Positions 46,649-59,342 of a stretch of DNA of 64,000 nt are shown piece by piece (within the stretch, counting starts at the first letter, position 1; each line of letters begins with the position of its first letter). The position numbers were made by a program, and so were the translations under genes. Source of the stretch: Nymphaea colorata (lineage: Eukaryota; Streptophyta; Magnoliopsida; Nymphaeales; Nymphaeaceae); the NCBI RefSeq assembly GCF_008831285.2, contig NC_045146.1, positions 15,639,289 to 15,703,288 of the forward strand. Reading direction: 5' to 3'. The notes beneath the pieces were generated by a model. That model saw nothing but the letters and a program-made list of their open reading frames with translations. It ran no database searches and had not been told where the DNA came from.

Positions 46649-48541
46649 ATGACCCAATCGAAGATCATCTCCTTCTTTAAGCCTTCTTCTGCTAACGCCC
46701 ATTATCCGGCACCACCAGCGGTTCCCGGCCATGTCCATCCAGCCGTTTCATCGTCGCCGCCGTTGGACGAAGACAAGTTTCGTGTTACCTACAGAAGACG
46801 GAATCAAAGGAGAATCAATCACCCGTAAGTCGCTGGAGACCATCGATTCGAGCTCTCTGTTTTCGTTTCTCGCCAACTTCGTGACCGATCTGTTGAGAAT
46901 GAAAGAATTTGATTTCTCTCTTGGATTTTGCTTGGTTCTTCTTTTTGAGTTAACCTGGTTTTTGCGGAGTTTGGTCGTGCAGAGGACAGGATGGATGGGA
47001 GAATGGGGCGTCGGAAAATCTTTCGACCGTCGAAGACGAGGATCATTCTGCGGGAATAACGGAATCTCCCTGTTTGAAGTCGAAGGAGTTGGACAGAGTT
47101 CCGAATAAGAAGAGAACCTACGCTCAGTACCATCTGGAGTTGGGGCAATCCGACTTCTTCTTGTGCACTTGTTCCGTTTGTGGTTTGCGGTATTCCCGAG
47201 GAGACGAAGAAGACGAGAAGCTGCACAAGTCGTTCCACAAGGACTACTTTTATGGTGTCCAATTCAAGGTATATATCATTTTTAATTGCGCGAACTATAC
47301 GATTGTTGTAAGGATCTGCCGGTCGAGACATCTGATTTCAGTCTTGTTTCCTTTTCCCAAAGGGTTGGCGAAGCGAACGCGTCGTCGTCGCTCTTCCGGA
47401 TAATAAGGAACGTATCCTGTTGGTATTAGATGGTGACCCTCCTGGTCACAGAGACAAGGTAATCCACGCCCCAGTATGCGTTTCTTTGAGCTATAAACCA
47501 GATTTGGATGTTATCTTGACGCCCGCTTGGGCGACTCTTCAAATTCTACAGGTTCTTGAGGTAGTTAGAATAGTGGAAAGAGACCTTGATTTGAATGACG
47601 GGTGGCTTCTACATGACCTTTGCAAGGTGATCCCTGCATTTGCTTGTGAACAAAGATTTTAAAAACATGAAACCTCTTCTCTCACATTCTTTCCGCTGTA
47701 CTGTACATGTAGGCAGTGAAAATATTAGGTGCTGGTAAATGCCAATTCTTAATTGAGAAATGGGCAGAAACATAAATGTTCTATTTTCTAATTTTGTAGG
47801 TCATGGAACTGTTATTTTTAGCATGATCATGGCAAACCTGAAGCTGCTATCTTTAACCAGAATCGTGGAAACCCCCAAAATTTACAGGGATTTGCCTGTT
47901 TTCTGCAGGTATATATGTTCATTTCTAAAAGTAGGGTTGCTGGTGTCCTGGTGGCCGAGCCAATAAAATCTGCATACAGAGTTAGGCCTAGCTCTGAAAC
48001 TGCTGAATCTCCCCAAATCAGTAGAGAGACAGATGTAAAAGATACAAAAACACCCACATCAAGTTCAATCTTAAGATTTGGGTCGATAAATTTTGAAAGA
48101 GAGGTGGATAATAAGGCTTCCTCCTGTGTGAAGAAGGGAAATGCAACTGTTGAAACAAATGCAGGTACAATCATATGCGAAAGTCAAGCAATACCTACCT
48201 GTTGTGGGATAAGGGCTATTTGGGTGGTGCCTTCCAGGCGAAGGCAGCATGTTGCTACACATTTATTGGATGCTTTAAGGTATGATGCTTGTTCTCTATT
48301 ATATATTTCATGGCCTGTTTTCTTTTGGTGGGTTATTCTCTGTCTCCTTGTTTGACAGCAGGTCGATGGATTCCATTCTTCCTAACGCTTGTGTTTTCCT
48401 TCTTTCAGGAAAAGTTTCTGCATGGGTTATGTTTTAGAGCCCACTGAATGTGCGTTTACTCAAACCACCTCTGTTGGCAGATTACTGGCATGCAGCTACA
48501 CTGGCACCAAAGCTTTCTTGATATACAAGGCTGGAAATTAA
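46649..48541 (+). CDS. CTF7: Sister-chromatid cohesion acetyltransferase CTF7/ECO1
   Basis: Six exons (46649-46824, 46983-47268, 47363-47458, 47552-47626, 47909-48279, 48409-48541) join in phase into 378 residues. The protein acetylates cohesin SMC3 during S phase and so locks sister chromatids together. Seen: a PCNA-binding box QSKIISFF at residues 3-10 directly after the start; the zinc finger CSVC...HKSFH in exon 2 after [27 protein letters not shown]; and the acetyltransferase core with [23 protein letters not shown] (acetyl-CoA loop), and the closing [24 protein letters not shown]. It is slightly longer than Arabidopsis CTF7, mainly from a loop in exon 5. The Ser-rich exon 5 linker is divergent. 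The PIP box at the extreme N-terminus supports the chosen start. Confidence 0.95.
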
Positions 48542-51500
48542 AATGCTAACTGGTGCTTCCCACATCCCACTGCTTTATTTTTCTCTTTGTTGTCTTCCTA
48601 TAGTTAGGGTTCAATTGTAGAGTCTACCTTAAAATGCTTATAAATGGTGTTTGTATATTGGTTTGCTGTCTCTCTTGTCTCTTCTTGTTCTTTCTGAATG
48701 CACGAATATGCTTTCTTGAAGCTTATCAAATACAGGCTATGAAAAAAATGCATGTTTCATGGAATCCTACAAACTTGAAAGGCTTGCTTGACTAGTTGAT
48801 ACTTGATACACATGCTATCTAAAGAATGATCGATTGGTTTGTTAATTTGAATATGTGCCTGAAGTTTGTCTATTTTTTATGGACATCAAATGCAAATCTT
48901 TGCCTTCCTAGTCCCTGCATTACTTCTTCCAGAATCAGTATACTCTAAATCCTTTCTCTTAATTTGTAGCATGATTAGCATGATCGCGCTTGGAGTTTTG
49001 AGTACTCATTGAGGTTAGGGTAGTTGCTGAAGTTCAGGACAGCTTGTGCCAAGCCTGTTTTCAGGAATGTGAATGACAAATGATTTATTCGTACACTTAA
49101 AGAGTCATAAAAGTAAAGAAAATGACATACAAATTGAATGCTTAAAGAAGTGGAAGACCTGTTTTTGATGGTCAAGAAACATGGATAATGCTAATAGGGA
49201 AATTAAATCCATGGTGGCCAGTTGTGGTGGTTAGGTTCCATGAAAATTCACTTCTTGATTTGGATGAAATTACAAGTGGTCAGATTGGCTGATTATCCAA
49301 CAAATCTCTGATGTGTCAAGATGGAGCTCAACCAGGAAATATGCAGACCCCATGATACATATCCTTATCGTATTTGTTTCAACTTCAACAACACATTTAG
49401 CAGTTGTAATCTTGTTGACTCCTTCTGGCTATACACTTGCACTCTTCAACCTTATTGTGTTATAAGCATCACACTAGCAAATTCTGGTTATCTGATTTTT
49501 ATCATCTTGCCGAAGTTATGTTGATCCAACTCTTAGCTTCTATGCACACAATTTTGGTGGAGCCTTGCTAACCGCTACGTAACACAAATAAATTAGCAGA
49601 GCAGGTTATAATTCATTTCAACTTCTGCAAGCTCTGGAGCTACATCCTCTTTTCCAGCAAAAAGCATATTGAGGGAGGTCAGTAAATTAGGTGCTTGGAC
49701 TACCACCGTCTCATTCTTAGTGGGATATTTTTTTCCAATTTCAAAAGGCCAACTTAAGTTAGAATGTTCTGCTAGTTTCTTTTAAGGGTTTGGTTTAGGT
49801 AGACAAATACTCATTCAGCTGTCTCCAACACTCACAGAAGGGGAAAAAACAACAAAATAACGAGAATTAACTAAAAAACTAAAAAAAATCTATTAAAAAT
49901 TTAATATGCAGGTTTTCCATTATAAATAAACAAGTTTCTCCCTCTATGACGGAAATTTGGAGACAAAGGCAGAATCACATATGGGCTGGTGTGAGCAGCT
50001 CAAGGTTTCTTTATTTTCAAATGAATATCTTTAAATATTTGCTATGTTATATATATGAGTGCCCCTTCAGGCATGAAAGTCTGTGAAGAGTGCCCCCTCC
50101 ATAGATTTTTTCTAGCTCCTGCCACTGCTTGGATATCCTGGCTTCCAAAACTCACTATCCAAAGAGGCAAGTTTCTCCTCTTAAGTAAAAGCTTTGTGGA
50201 AACTAGTCGCACAATAACTTGTTATGTTTTTTATTAGTTTTTGTTGTCATCAAGAAACTTGCAACTGGGTGCATAAATTCATAAAGAACAGCTAGTGATG
50301 GTGGCATCATCATGTGAGGAAATAATCTGCAGCCATGCCATACTGATGGCTAAGAGATAAGGCCAGCTGTCCATGGGAGATTGTAACTTGAGGTTGAAGA
50401 AGAATGTTGGCGCCTGCAAAACTCAATAATTGTCTTCTAATTAGTTCATGCTCACGTCAGAGAGCATGAAAACAAGAAGAGTTTATCTCTAGTGGATGAG
50501 ATGGGATCTGTTTGCTAGCTTTTGGATGTTATGAACTCCTGTTGTTACTGGAATTGCCTTGGATTGAGAAGCATCAAATGCAAAATCCCCCCATTGCTTG
50601 TTTGCTGTTTCTTTTCCTTTCAATCTCAGTTCTCGCTTGCTTCTTAGCCTTCTCATCTGCTTCCTATAATTCCACACTTCTTTCACCCACTTACATCGTG
50701 TTCTATAGTTTTTTTTTTGCCACAATAACTTCAGGTATTAGCTTTACCGATTTCATACTCATCTCCAAATTTCTCTGCTAGCTTTGATCTTGGTTCTTCC
50801 TTGCTTCTGCTTCCTAGATACTTTTCTTTCCCTTGCCATGCACTTCCATGGACGTTTCTCGATCGTACTATCTTTCTTACTTCCTATTTTCAGCGTTCAC
50901 TACTTCTTGTTATTGTTTCCCTTAACCATTTTGCTGTGGAACGGTTGAAATTTTGCTTTCTGACCCTGTATATTGATGGCTATGGGGAATGGGTGATGAA
51001 TGGATGATGCATTGGTTTGGTTGAAAGCAAACGGTTGGATTATGAAGAATGGAAAATAAACCGCTTTTGTTTATCTAAGATAGCCGGTTTCCTTCGCTTA
51101 TAGTGTGATGTACAAAGATAAAGAATTTGACGTGATGACTTTGTAGAGACAGAACTAAGATGACTGTACTGCAAATTAGTGAAGTAGAAGAATAGCCATA
51201 GCGTTTGCTTTGCAGTATGTATGGTGGCTGACGGCGAGAGAATGAGGTAGATTAACTGGACAACCGATTGATGACTTTGTTTGGAAGATATCAAAAGAGA
51301 TGTCATTGTTTTAAAAAGTTCATGCGAGACTTTCAGAGAGGAAGGATGCTTAGTTTAGATCCATAAAGACTTGAAAATTTCTGGACTGATACTGTACTCA
51401 TTAACTGGGATAAAACGGCGTGACAGGCTGAGACTTGGATGTTTAGGCGCACAAAGGCCAACTGTGGCTTCGTATTTCCAATATAATTCTAAAGAGCCTC

Positions 51501-54500
51501 GTTGGAACCACTTTTGGAAAGAATTATCTTGGAGACTTCTACCAACTAATGGTACATGATTTCTCTCAAATCTGACGAGACTGCTCCAGATACATGGATA
51601 TACGGCCCGCTTTAGATGAGGATCTTCATCCTTGTTCTCATGCTTAAGAATCTGTGGATCTGGATGTGAGGCCATTAAGTGTCAAGTACGTGCTACTTCA
51701 TGTTTCTCAGGTCTAGAAATCGGAGGCTCTCAGTTGCCCCCACAGCAACAAGCCTCCTTCATATCTTAACTGACCTATCTTGGCAGTGTACAAACTGGCC
51801 CATTCATATGTGATCTTCATCATGTTACTGCCGTTTCAAGGCAGACTGTACCAAGTGGGACCAGATGCATTTCTAAGGAAACGTTGTCTCATCATCACTG
51901 GCAGTATAAATATCCTGATGTTCCAAATCACTATTCGGTATTGGGTGTGGCCCATTCCTTTTTGTTGGGGCACATAATGCTTCCGTAGGAGCATGGACTT
52001 GAATAATTGTGGCGGCATGAACACAGTGCGCCTGAGCGGTTTGACTACAATGGAGGTTGGCTGCACGGGAACATGGCTTTCAATTTCTTCAAATGAAACC
52101 GAAACATCTCTTGTCTGTCAAATCCACGGGGCATCTTCAAAAGGATGAAAACGTCATGAGGTGGATTCTCTATTAAATAGTACTGTCTCATCATTATAAG
52201 GACTTAAACAGAAGAAAGCAAAGTGCGTGGCAGCCTCTCTCTTGTGTGTGAATGACATTTTCTCGTCTTAATCATTCCAATCCTTTCTGACGCAGATCGA
52301 TATTAAATTAACAGGTGGGCGTCAACTTATTCAGCAGTCATCCAGTTCTTGAATAGAACACCTTTTTCTTATGACTTGCGGCCTGTTAAAAATTGTGGAC
52401 TATTATTAACTATTGCCATCTGAAAACTTCTCTCCATCATTCAAGAAGAGCTCAGCTAGGGCAGCAGTTGTTCCTTCTATATCCTTTTACGCACTGAATT
52501 CTACGAGTTCTCAAGATTCTATCAAGGGTCAAACTTTTGTCTGCACTTCTCGGGCAGGGCTTTGTGGATCCTGTTTTATTTTCAAGGGCCATACTAGCTC
52601 TTGCCTGCATTTTCCTTCCGCGTAAGTTGGGAAACGTGCTACCATTCTCAATCATGTCATGCATGAGAATAAATTATTCATGGTCCTGTTGGAAACTTGG
52701 AGCTCAAACGTGGCCAAGCACCATAGCGAATATACTAGATGGTCAACCTCTTTGATGTGGTCTCCCATTGTTGATGACACGTTATGCCGCTTCGTTAAAT
52801 ATATCTTCTCTTTCATAGGCAAAATCATCATCAAATAACAAAAAATTATGTGGCTATTTTGTGTCTCCATCCTTGCCCATGTTTTAGAAAACGTACCCGC
52901 AAAAAGGAGGGAAAGCCTACATAGACGATCATTTTATTCAAAACAAAAGTCCAAGCCCCAATTAGATCCGTTTGTAAAATCTTCTTTTCCCTTTGATTGG
53001 CAAAGGCTTTGAGGCAGGAACCGTTCTACCTGATTAATCTTCTATGCGGAAACTATGCTTTGCTTCTATGTGAATTGTCAAGGAGCGAGCTAATCAAGGT
53101 TGACCTTCTGATCATGTACAAAGAGGTTGAATGTCTTAAGCCAACCTCTCAACCACCACCCTGACTGATCCAGGTATATATTTCTCTGCACCAGTCCTCC
53201 CCATAAATAAATAAATAGCCTGAGTGCTGGAGCCCAATCCATTCCGCAGAAAGAGGATGGCATGGGGGTCAGGTTATAAAAGAGCCCCACACAGCTCCGC
53301 ATCGCACAGATTGGGGGCCCACAAATCCATTTCCTGGCAGGAAGATGACAGACTTTTTCTTCCCCTGCTTTTTTATACCCATAGCTTTAGCCCGAAGGCA
53401 TTGTGATACCATCATCAGTGCACACGAAAAAAGCAAAATAACATTTAATGTGACCCCAGACCTGCCATGATGATCTGACATCATTCATCCTCCTATTAAA
53501 CCAGTTGCACACAAAAAGAAGGTTCCCAGAGTTTCACATGACCCTAAACCTGCCCCCCTCCCCATCTTTTTTCACATTTGATCACACTAAAAATTTAACG
53601 GTGCCATAAAAGAAGTTCTGGTGTGTAACCCATGCTTAGGGGCACGCGACGACAATCATGGATAGTCCAAACCGTTTTAACATGATACCAACATGATAGT
53701 GTATTGCATTTTATGTTGGGAAAATAAAACACAATTCTCACATTTGCACTACATGACTATTCTTCAAAGTGAAGATAAAGTACACGAGTATTGGAGTCGG
53801 TGGTTCTTTTCTAGACGGGCAAGAGAGCATTTTGAAGGTGAGTGCAGAATACCAACTTCTTTCAAATGAGAAATTGGCGCAACCTCACTCTCTCACCCCT
53901 CCTAGGAAGAGTCCTCGCATGAAAGGCGCAAGCAGACAACGTTTAATCTCAGATCTTATGCGTCCCTTTATTTTCTAAACAAACCAGCGATAAAACAGAA
54001 GCAATCATCCTGTGTCCAGAAGTAGCGCCAATCATTGAAGTAAAAAAAATTCTTAAGAAATTGCGCCGAGTCTGAACATGATATGATACAAAAGAACATC
54101 CCAAGACGTGTGGAAAACAACAAAAAAAAGGGTTAAGGGAAGGCAAAAAGAACCAAAAGAAAATAAAAAAGAAAAGCCAGTCACCTTGGTGCCTTCTCCT
54201 TCACAATACACAATCAGAGAGCCACCAAAATTTTCTGCACTTCCTAACGCTACGCCCTACGACTACTTTGCTCTGTTTCCTTTTGGCTTTACATATGGTA
54301 CAAAGCACCGGCCGATCTACTCTAGCCCTATTAATTCCTCCGCAAACTGCAAGAGAAAGGCACAACAATGTTTCAGACTACAACAAAAACCAAAACCCAG
54401 GCTTCTCTCCCGCTCTCTTCCTGCTTCAGTTATCCATTCATTCAAAATCGTCTTAATTGAGCCAAGCGTTTGCTTACCTTTCTTGCATCCTTCCCAAGTA

Positions 54501-54570
54501 CTGTGTAGGTGTGTTCCCTCTGAGTTCATGATCGGTGGGACACGATCGCCATCCCCCTACGGCTCTCATC
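48542..54570. other. 6-kb interval without a recognised gene
   Basis: Between the 3' end of CTF7 and the 3' end of the GTE gene. Open frames near 51355-51675 and 51836-52066 (minus) are not recognised and lack supporting splice signals. A repeat-family fragment reading CTAGCTCCTGCCACTG lies near 50111-50127. No RNA gene seen. Confidence 0.45.
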
Positions 54571-56753
54571 TCAGCTTCTGGACGGGGATTTCGGGCCGGT
54601 GAACGGAGACCGAGCATCATCTGCTTCAGAGTCGCTGCCCGATGAACTCCCTGAATCTGAATCTGTACAAAGTAAATGAAGCAAAAAATTCAGGCCTTCA
54701 AAGCGTGAAACAGAGGAAACGATTGGGATGCTCTAATCCCCAAACCATGTACCGCTTGAAGATGATGAGTCACTGCTGGAGCTACTGGAGCTGCTGGAGT
54801 CACTGGCATAACCAGCGTCCTTCTCATCTTTATCGATCTCAACGGGCGGGAAATTTGTAGAAGGCATGTCATCACAAATGTCAACATCTTCCTCTCCTTG
54901 TTCACCTGTAAAGAATCAAAGACAGAGGAACAAAAAGAGAAGTGAATTACTTACGCCACATACTCTTTATAACAAAACTCTCCTATTAAAAAAACCACCT
55001 ACCTTTCTTCTTTGCAGCTGCGGAATCAGCTACTTCTGCCACCTGCTGGCAAAACAGACAATGCACAAGCACAGTTAGCGCAACACGTTCCTCTAGTTAA
55101 ACAAACAGAAAAAATCTTAATGATTTTTTGCAAATGACACACCTCCGATGCCGTAGCATTCCGCTGCTGCTGCATGAGAGCCATTCGCTTCATCTTACTA
55201 AGAGCCTTCTTGCAGTTGCAAACGAAACGATCAAGCTCCCAAAGCGTTTCTGTGTCCACAACATCAATGTCTACCTCGATCTCGTCGCCATGCTGGGCGA
55301 GGTTCTGGTTCCGCCTCCTGATGATCTGAACCACTTGGTCCATCTTCTCCTGCGGGAGATTTTGCAAGTTGGTGCTCAATTTTTGCTTCTCCTCAAAACT
55401 CATTTCCCTCTTGTTCGGATCTTTGGCCTTAGGCTTCGGCTGCTTGCTGGAATGCGACCTTCCTCCTGCTGATGTTTGTCCACTCTTTGGCTTTGCAGCA
55501 GGGGCCGTTGACGGCGACTGGCTTTTCGCCATAGCGGCTGCTGGCATCTCAGCAGGCTGCGTTAGCCGAGTCTGCTGCGCCTGAATGTGTCCAGACCACA
55601 GGCCGGCGTTTGGTGCGGGAGTTACCCGCTTCACAGGCACCAGCCGTTCTTCGTGATAAGAGCTCCTGGGGGTTTCCTCCTCAGCAAAATGCCGTTCTTC
55701 TTCATATTTCCCGTATGCAGGACCCCACATTTGTTCAAAGTAAGTGAGGAGCTGATCAGCCATCGTATTCACGTCATGACCCTTAGGGTTATAAAGGAGC
55801 GCATTGTTAAAGGTGAGGCGCACGTCAGATGCGAAATCGAGCGGCGAGGCGTACTGGTTACACCCGAGCTTCTTCTTTACCGTGCCCAGATCCATAGGAC
55901 GCTTGATTATGGTGTTGTAATCGTGAAGACCCATCCCCACGACATCCACCGGAACATTGAACACCCATCCATGTTTGTGCTTCATCAATTTGGACAGGAT
56001 CTGGCCACAACGCTTCATGATCTGCCCAAGAAATTTGTCAGCCATCAGATCCGGAGGGAACGCCCTCTTTGATGCGGCATTGGGAGTTGTTGGCAACGGA
56101 CGCTTGTTTCCGGCGGTTTTCTTGCCTTCCACATGCTGAATCTTCGATTTCCCAGTAATGAAGTCTGACGAACGGTAGAACTGGTTCGCTTTTGGCGTTC
56201 TTTTCTCCTTCACCCCACCATCTATTGGCTGATCAAGAACCTCAAGATTCAGGGGAGGCGGCCGTGATGGCGGGGCTGGGGGCACCGTAGGAGCCAGCTC
56301 CCTATAACCACCAGAAAACTGTGCGGTGCCATAGCCAGATCTGGAGGAATGCTCACGTGAATCAATCCGGCTGAGCATGTCCCTGACCTGCGCAAGCTCC
56401 TCGATCAACTGGTCGCGGAGTTCCTTCAGCCCGCGCCTGGATAACGAGGCAACGTCGAAGGAAACAAAAGAAGCGCGAGAAAATGGGTCGCCTCCACCGC
56501 CGGAGGGCATAACCTCTCTGTGATTGAGGCTAACGGACTTTCTATTGAGCGACGAGGAGTCATCGGAGGTGGCTCGTCCCAGATCAGGGCGAAGGCCGTC
56601 TATAGCACCGGAAGCCCCGATCCCAGCAGCGGCGGCCGGAAAAGGAACGACACCACGGGCGTCGAACGAGGGTTTGTTAGGGTTCTTTCTCATATAAACT
56701 TTGCGTTCTCCCCAGTGAGGCTCATTACGGCTCACGAGAAGGGCGGACGCCAT
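54571..56753 (-). CDS. GTE-type BET bromodomain protein (GTE2/GTE7 group)
   Basis: Four minus-strand exons (56753-55143, 55042-55003, 54905-54753, 54662-54571) give 631 residues in phase. A single bromodomain spans about residues 243-350, with GWVFNVPVD (the WPF-shelf region), MDLGTVKKKL, and the acetyl-lysine-binding Asn in LLYNPKGHDV (N322). A NET domain lies at about 449-515 (KREMSFEEKQKL to DRFVCNCKK). The N-terminal coiled segment LRDQLIEELAQVRDMLSRI (112-130) and a C-terminal acidic Ser-rich tail (SDSSSSS, SGSDSEADDARSPF) complete the plant GTE plan. These proteins read acetylated histones and promote transcription. The start MASALLVSRNEPHWGERKVYMRK fits the group's N-terminus. An upstream ORF overlaps this start. 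Confidence 0.95.
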
Positions 56754-57072
56754 GAAACTTCAAGCAGATCAGGTTATCACTGTTCCGGCGAGATCCCGGA
56801 CCAATAACGCAGGTTGGAAACGGGATTGCATGAAGGGAGGCGCCGGAAACCAACCGGATTCCGGCGAACCCAGGCGACAGAAACCCGGGAGAAAATGGAA
56901 ATGAAAGAGGGGCAGACAGAGAGAGAGAGAGAGGGGCGAGGGTTTGGTCCTGCCTGCCTTCGCGAATGGAGAAAACGGAGCTCTCCACCACCGCCTTCTT
57001 AAAGGCAGACGATCTGCCCGGACTGCCCCGAGACCTTTCCTCAACCGTCCATCTGAAAACCCTCGCAGCCAT
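56725..57072 (-). CDS. Overlapping upstream ORF of the GTE gene
   Basis: A 115-codon frame with a true ATG (57072) opens upstream of the GTE start, runs through the GC-rich leader with its (GA/CT) run, and ends 29 bp inside the GTE coding exon in another frame. If the transcript starts upstream of 57072, ribosomes using this ATG would bypass the GTE start. The peptide is low in complexity (Ser/Leu/Pro/Arg), so any role would be regulatory. Confidence 0.3.
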   Translation of the reverse strand: MAARVFRWTVEERSRGSPGRSSAFKKAVVESSVFSIREGRQDQTLAPLSLSLSAPLSFPFSPGFLSPGFAGIRLVSGASLHAIPFPTCVIGPGSRRNSDNLICLKFHGVRPSREP

Positions 57073-57125
57073 CCGACGGTCTTCGTTATTTACCTTCTGC
57101 CCAGGGAACTGACCGTCCTATCTGG

Positions 57126-57240
57126 CCGCGACGGCCCAGATCCGCTCTGATGCACACGTGTCAAGCTCTCTGTGCTTCTCAATTCGAGGAGTTCCCCCAT
57201 TTTTCCTTTTTCGCGCCATGGAAGCGTGGCGGGGCCCACA
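57126..57240. promoter_or_regulatory. Site II / GGCCCA elements upstream of the GTE gene
   Basis: GGCCCA at 57133-57138 and GGGGCCCACA at 57231-57240 are TCP-type site II words, frequent in promoters of growth and housekeeping genes. They are 380-490 bp upstream of the GTE ATG in a GC-rich patch. CCACGTGG-like CACGTG words also occur nearby (57153-57158 region and 57275-57280). Confidence 0.35.
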
Positions 57241-59342
57241 TAGGGCTGACGTGCTCTTTGCCCTTTCATTGGTCCACGTGGCGGATCGAGGTGCTAGAGG
57301 CAAAAAATATCTTTCGCTTCTGTTTTATGCGACGGAGGCCGATATTTTCCACTTTCCAGCCAATGGCCGTCTCACCGCCCCTCCGGACCAAGCAGCTAAA
57401 CCGCGCCGGGTCCGAGGGTGGGTTCGATGTGGCTCGGATGGGTTGGACCATGTTAACGTTATTAATATTGTTGTTGGGACCTCACTAAAATGGGACGCGA
57501 TGTCTTTTTTCTTTTACTTTTTGTTTTTTTCAATATTGGCGGTTTTTCGGCTATTATAATCAGGCAATTTAGCCAGATTGGCCTCTTATTTTACTTGGGA
57601 TGGTAATATTATCAGCAATTTGTTTTTTTTTTTTTATAAAATGAAAAAACATTGTGTGAGGAAGGAGCTATTACGAGTCCATTCTGGAATGGCGACAATG
57701 AAAGTTACGAAATATTTCTTCCGAACCTCAATCGCTTGTAAGGGAGAGGAAAGGTTCGCAAACGTGGTGTTCTAGTTTTGTATTACAAGGCCACGCGACT
57801 TTTGGTCAGCATTCCATTGAAGCACTTAAATGCTTCGCAATTAATTTAACATGTTTTAAATGGTTTTATAATTTTTTAAGGGCTACTTTTAACAACGATT
57901 TTTGTCGACATTTCTTAAAATAAAAAAATATTATTTAGATGTCAGAAAACACCCTGTTGCCTTTCGGCAAAAACTTTTTAAACCTTGCAGCTAAACAGGC
58001 ATCATATGTTGTTATGGTGAAAGTGAATCATTGTGGCATAAAGCTAACTAGAAACTTGTTTTTAATGCTAAAAGAGTCAAGTAATAAAAACACAGAAACC
58101 ATATTTTCTTAACCTATATGATTCAATAGTGTAAGGACATGCAAATATGTATGTGCTAAGGGGTTTGGCTTGGCTAGTAAGGATAGTGGATAGTACGAAG
58201 CTAATCTCTGGTCTGATATGTCCTGAGCGTCAACTCCTTATATAAGTGGAAGGCTAGAAGCATGAATAGACTCAAGATCAAACTGTTCCATGAATGTGCA
58301 CCAATTTCTTAGAAAGATTCATAAAACATAAGTGTTTGCACATGTTACTTATCTTTGCCTTTTGATTTTCTAAAGGAATATAACATAATCTTTTCCCTGT
58401 TTAAAAAACGATTTAAGTTTTTATGTTAAACATGAGAAAAAAAAAGAGATCCTCATTGAAGTTTATTATGTTACATTTTTGTTCTCTGTTTTTGTCTTTT
58501 CTCCAAGTGATGATTTTGGGGAATACAATTATCACAATGACCTATAGAAAAGTTTTCATGATTCACACACAAGTGCTGATAATATTCTTGAGAAAAGGAA
58601 GCTATACACGGAATGATTTTACAGGGGAAGGAAGTACTACCCAACTTCAGCTTTAAATTCAGTTTCTCAAACTTAAGAATTCAAAATATCGTCAGGCTGC
58701 ATGAAACTTTATTTAAGGAGCTCCACTTTGACACGACATATATCATCATTCCTCAGATTTTTTTACTTTTGAGAAATCAACCAATGCTAATATAAGCTAC
58801 ACATCCGAAGTGCTGGGAAAGAAGCAAAAGTCAAGCCTGCCCAGTGAGTTGAAGAGTGGAAATAGAAAAGATCACCTTGTTCCAGTTAAAGTCCAAACTA
58901 GTTCCTTCCTAGCTCCTCTTATTGGCCCTTTCCTGCGATCTGATTTTGGGGGCCCATCTAAACACGTGATAAAAGCTATTGGATCATCTTGTCAATAAAA
59001 TCCTCTCTCTCTCTCACAAGAACAAATTTTATTACTGCAACCGTACACATTGGATCATCAGGTAAACAAGATTGGGAGAGCATTTAATACCAACTTTTCA
59101 CTAGTGAAACAGCCAGAACAGAACAGCTCGTCCACTATTTCTGTCTGCTACTCATATTATCATGAAATATAAATATCACAAGCTTTATTTACTTTCTATT
59201 GGTACCTGAGGTTCAAACACACTTCTAATATTTCAAGCCAGGTCTCACACCAAATTGAACTGTATAACACCAACTCCTCCCATGCAACATCATTCTTTCT
59301 CCTAACTAGATGCAGCAAGTCACCCGATGAAGTTCAGCTGTA
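57241..59342. other. Interval upstream of GTE and downstream of GRDP
   Basis: The left few hundred bases are GC-rich GTE promoter sequence; the remainder is AT-rich. No gene recognised. The open frame at about 57158-57559 is not conserved-looking. Confidence 0.45.
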
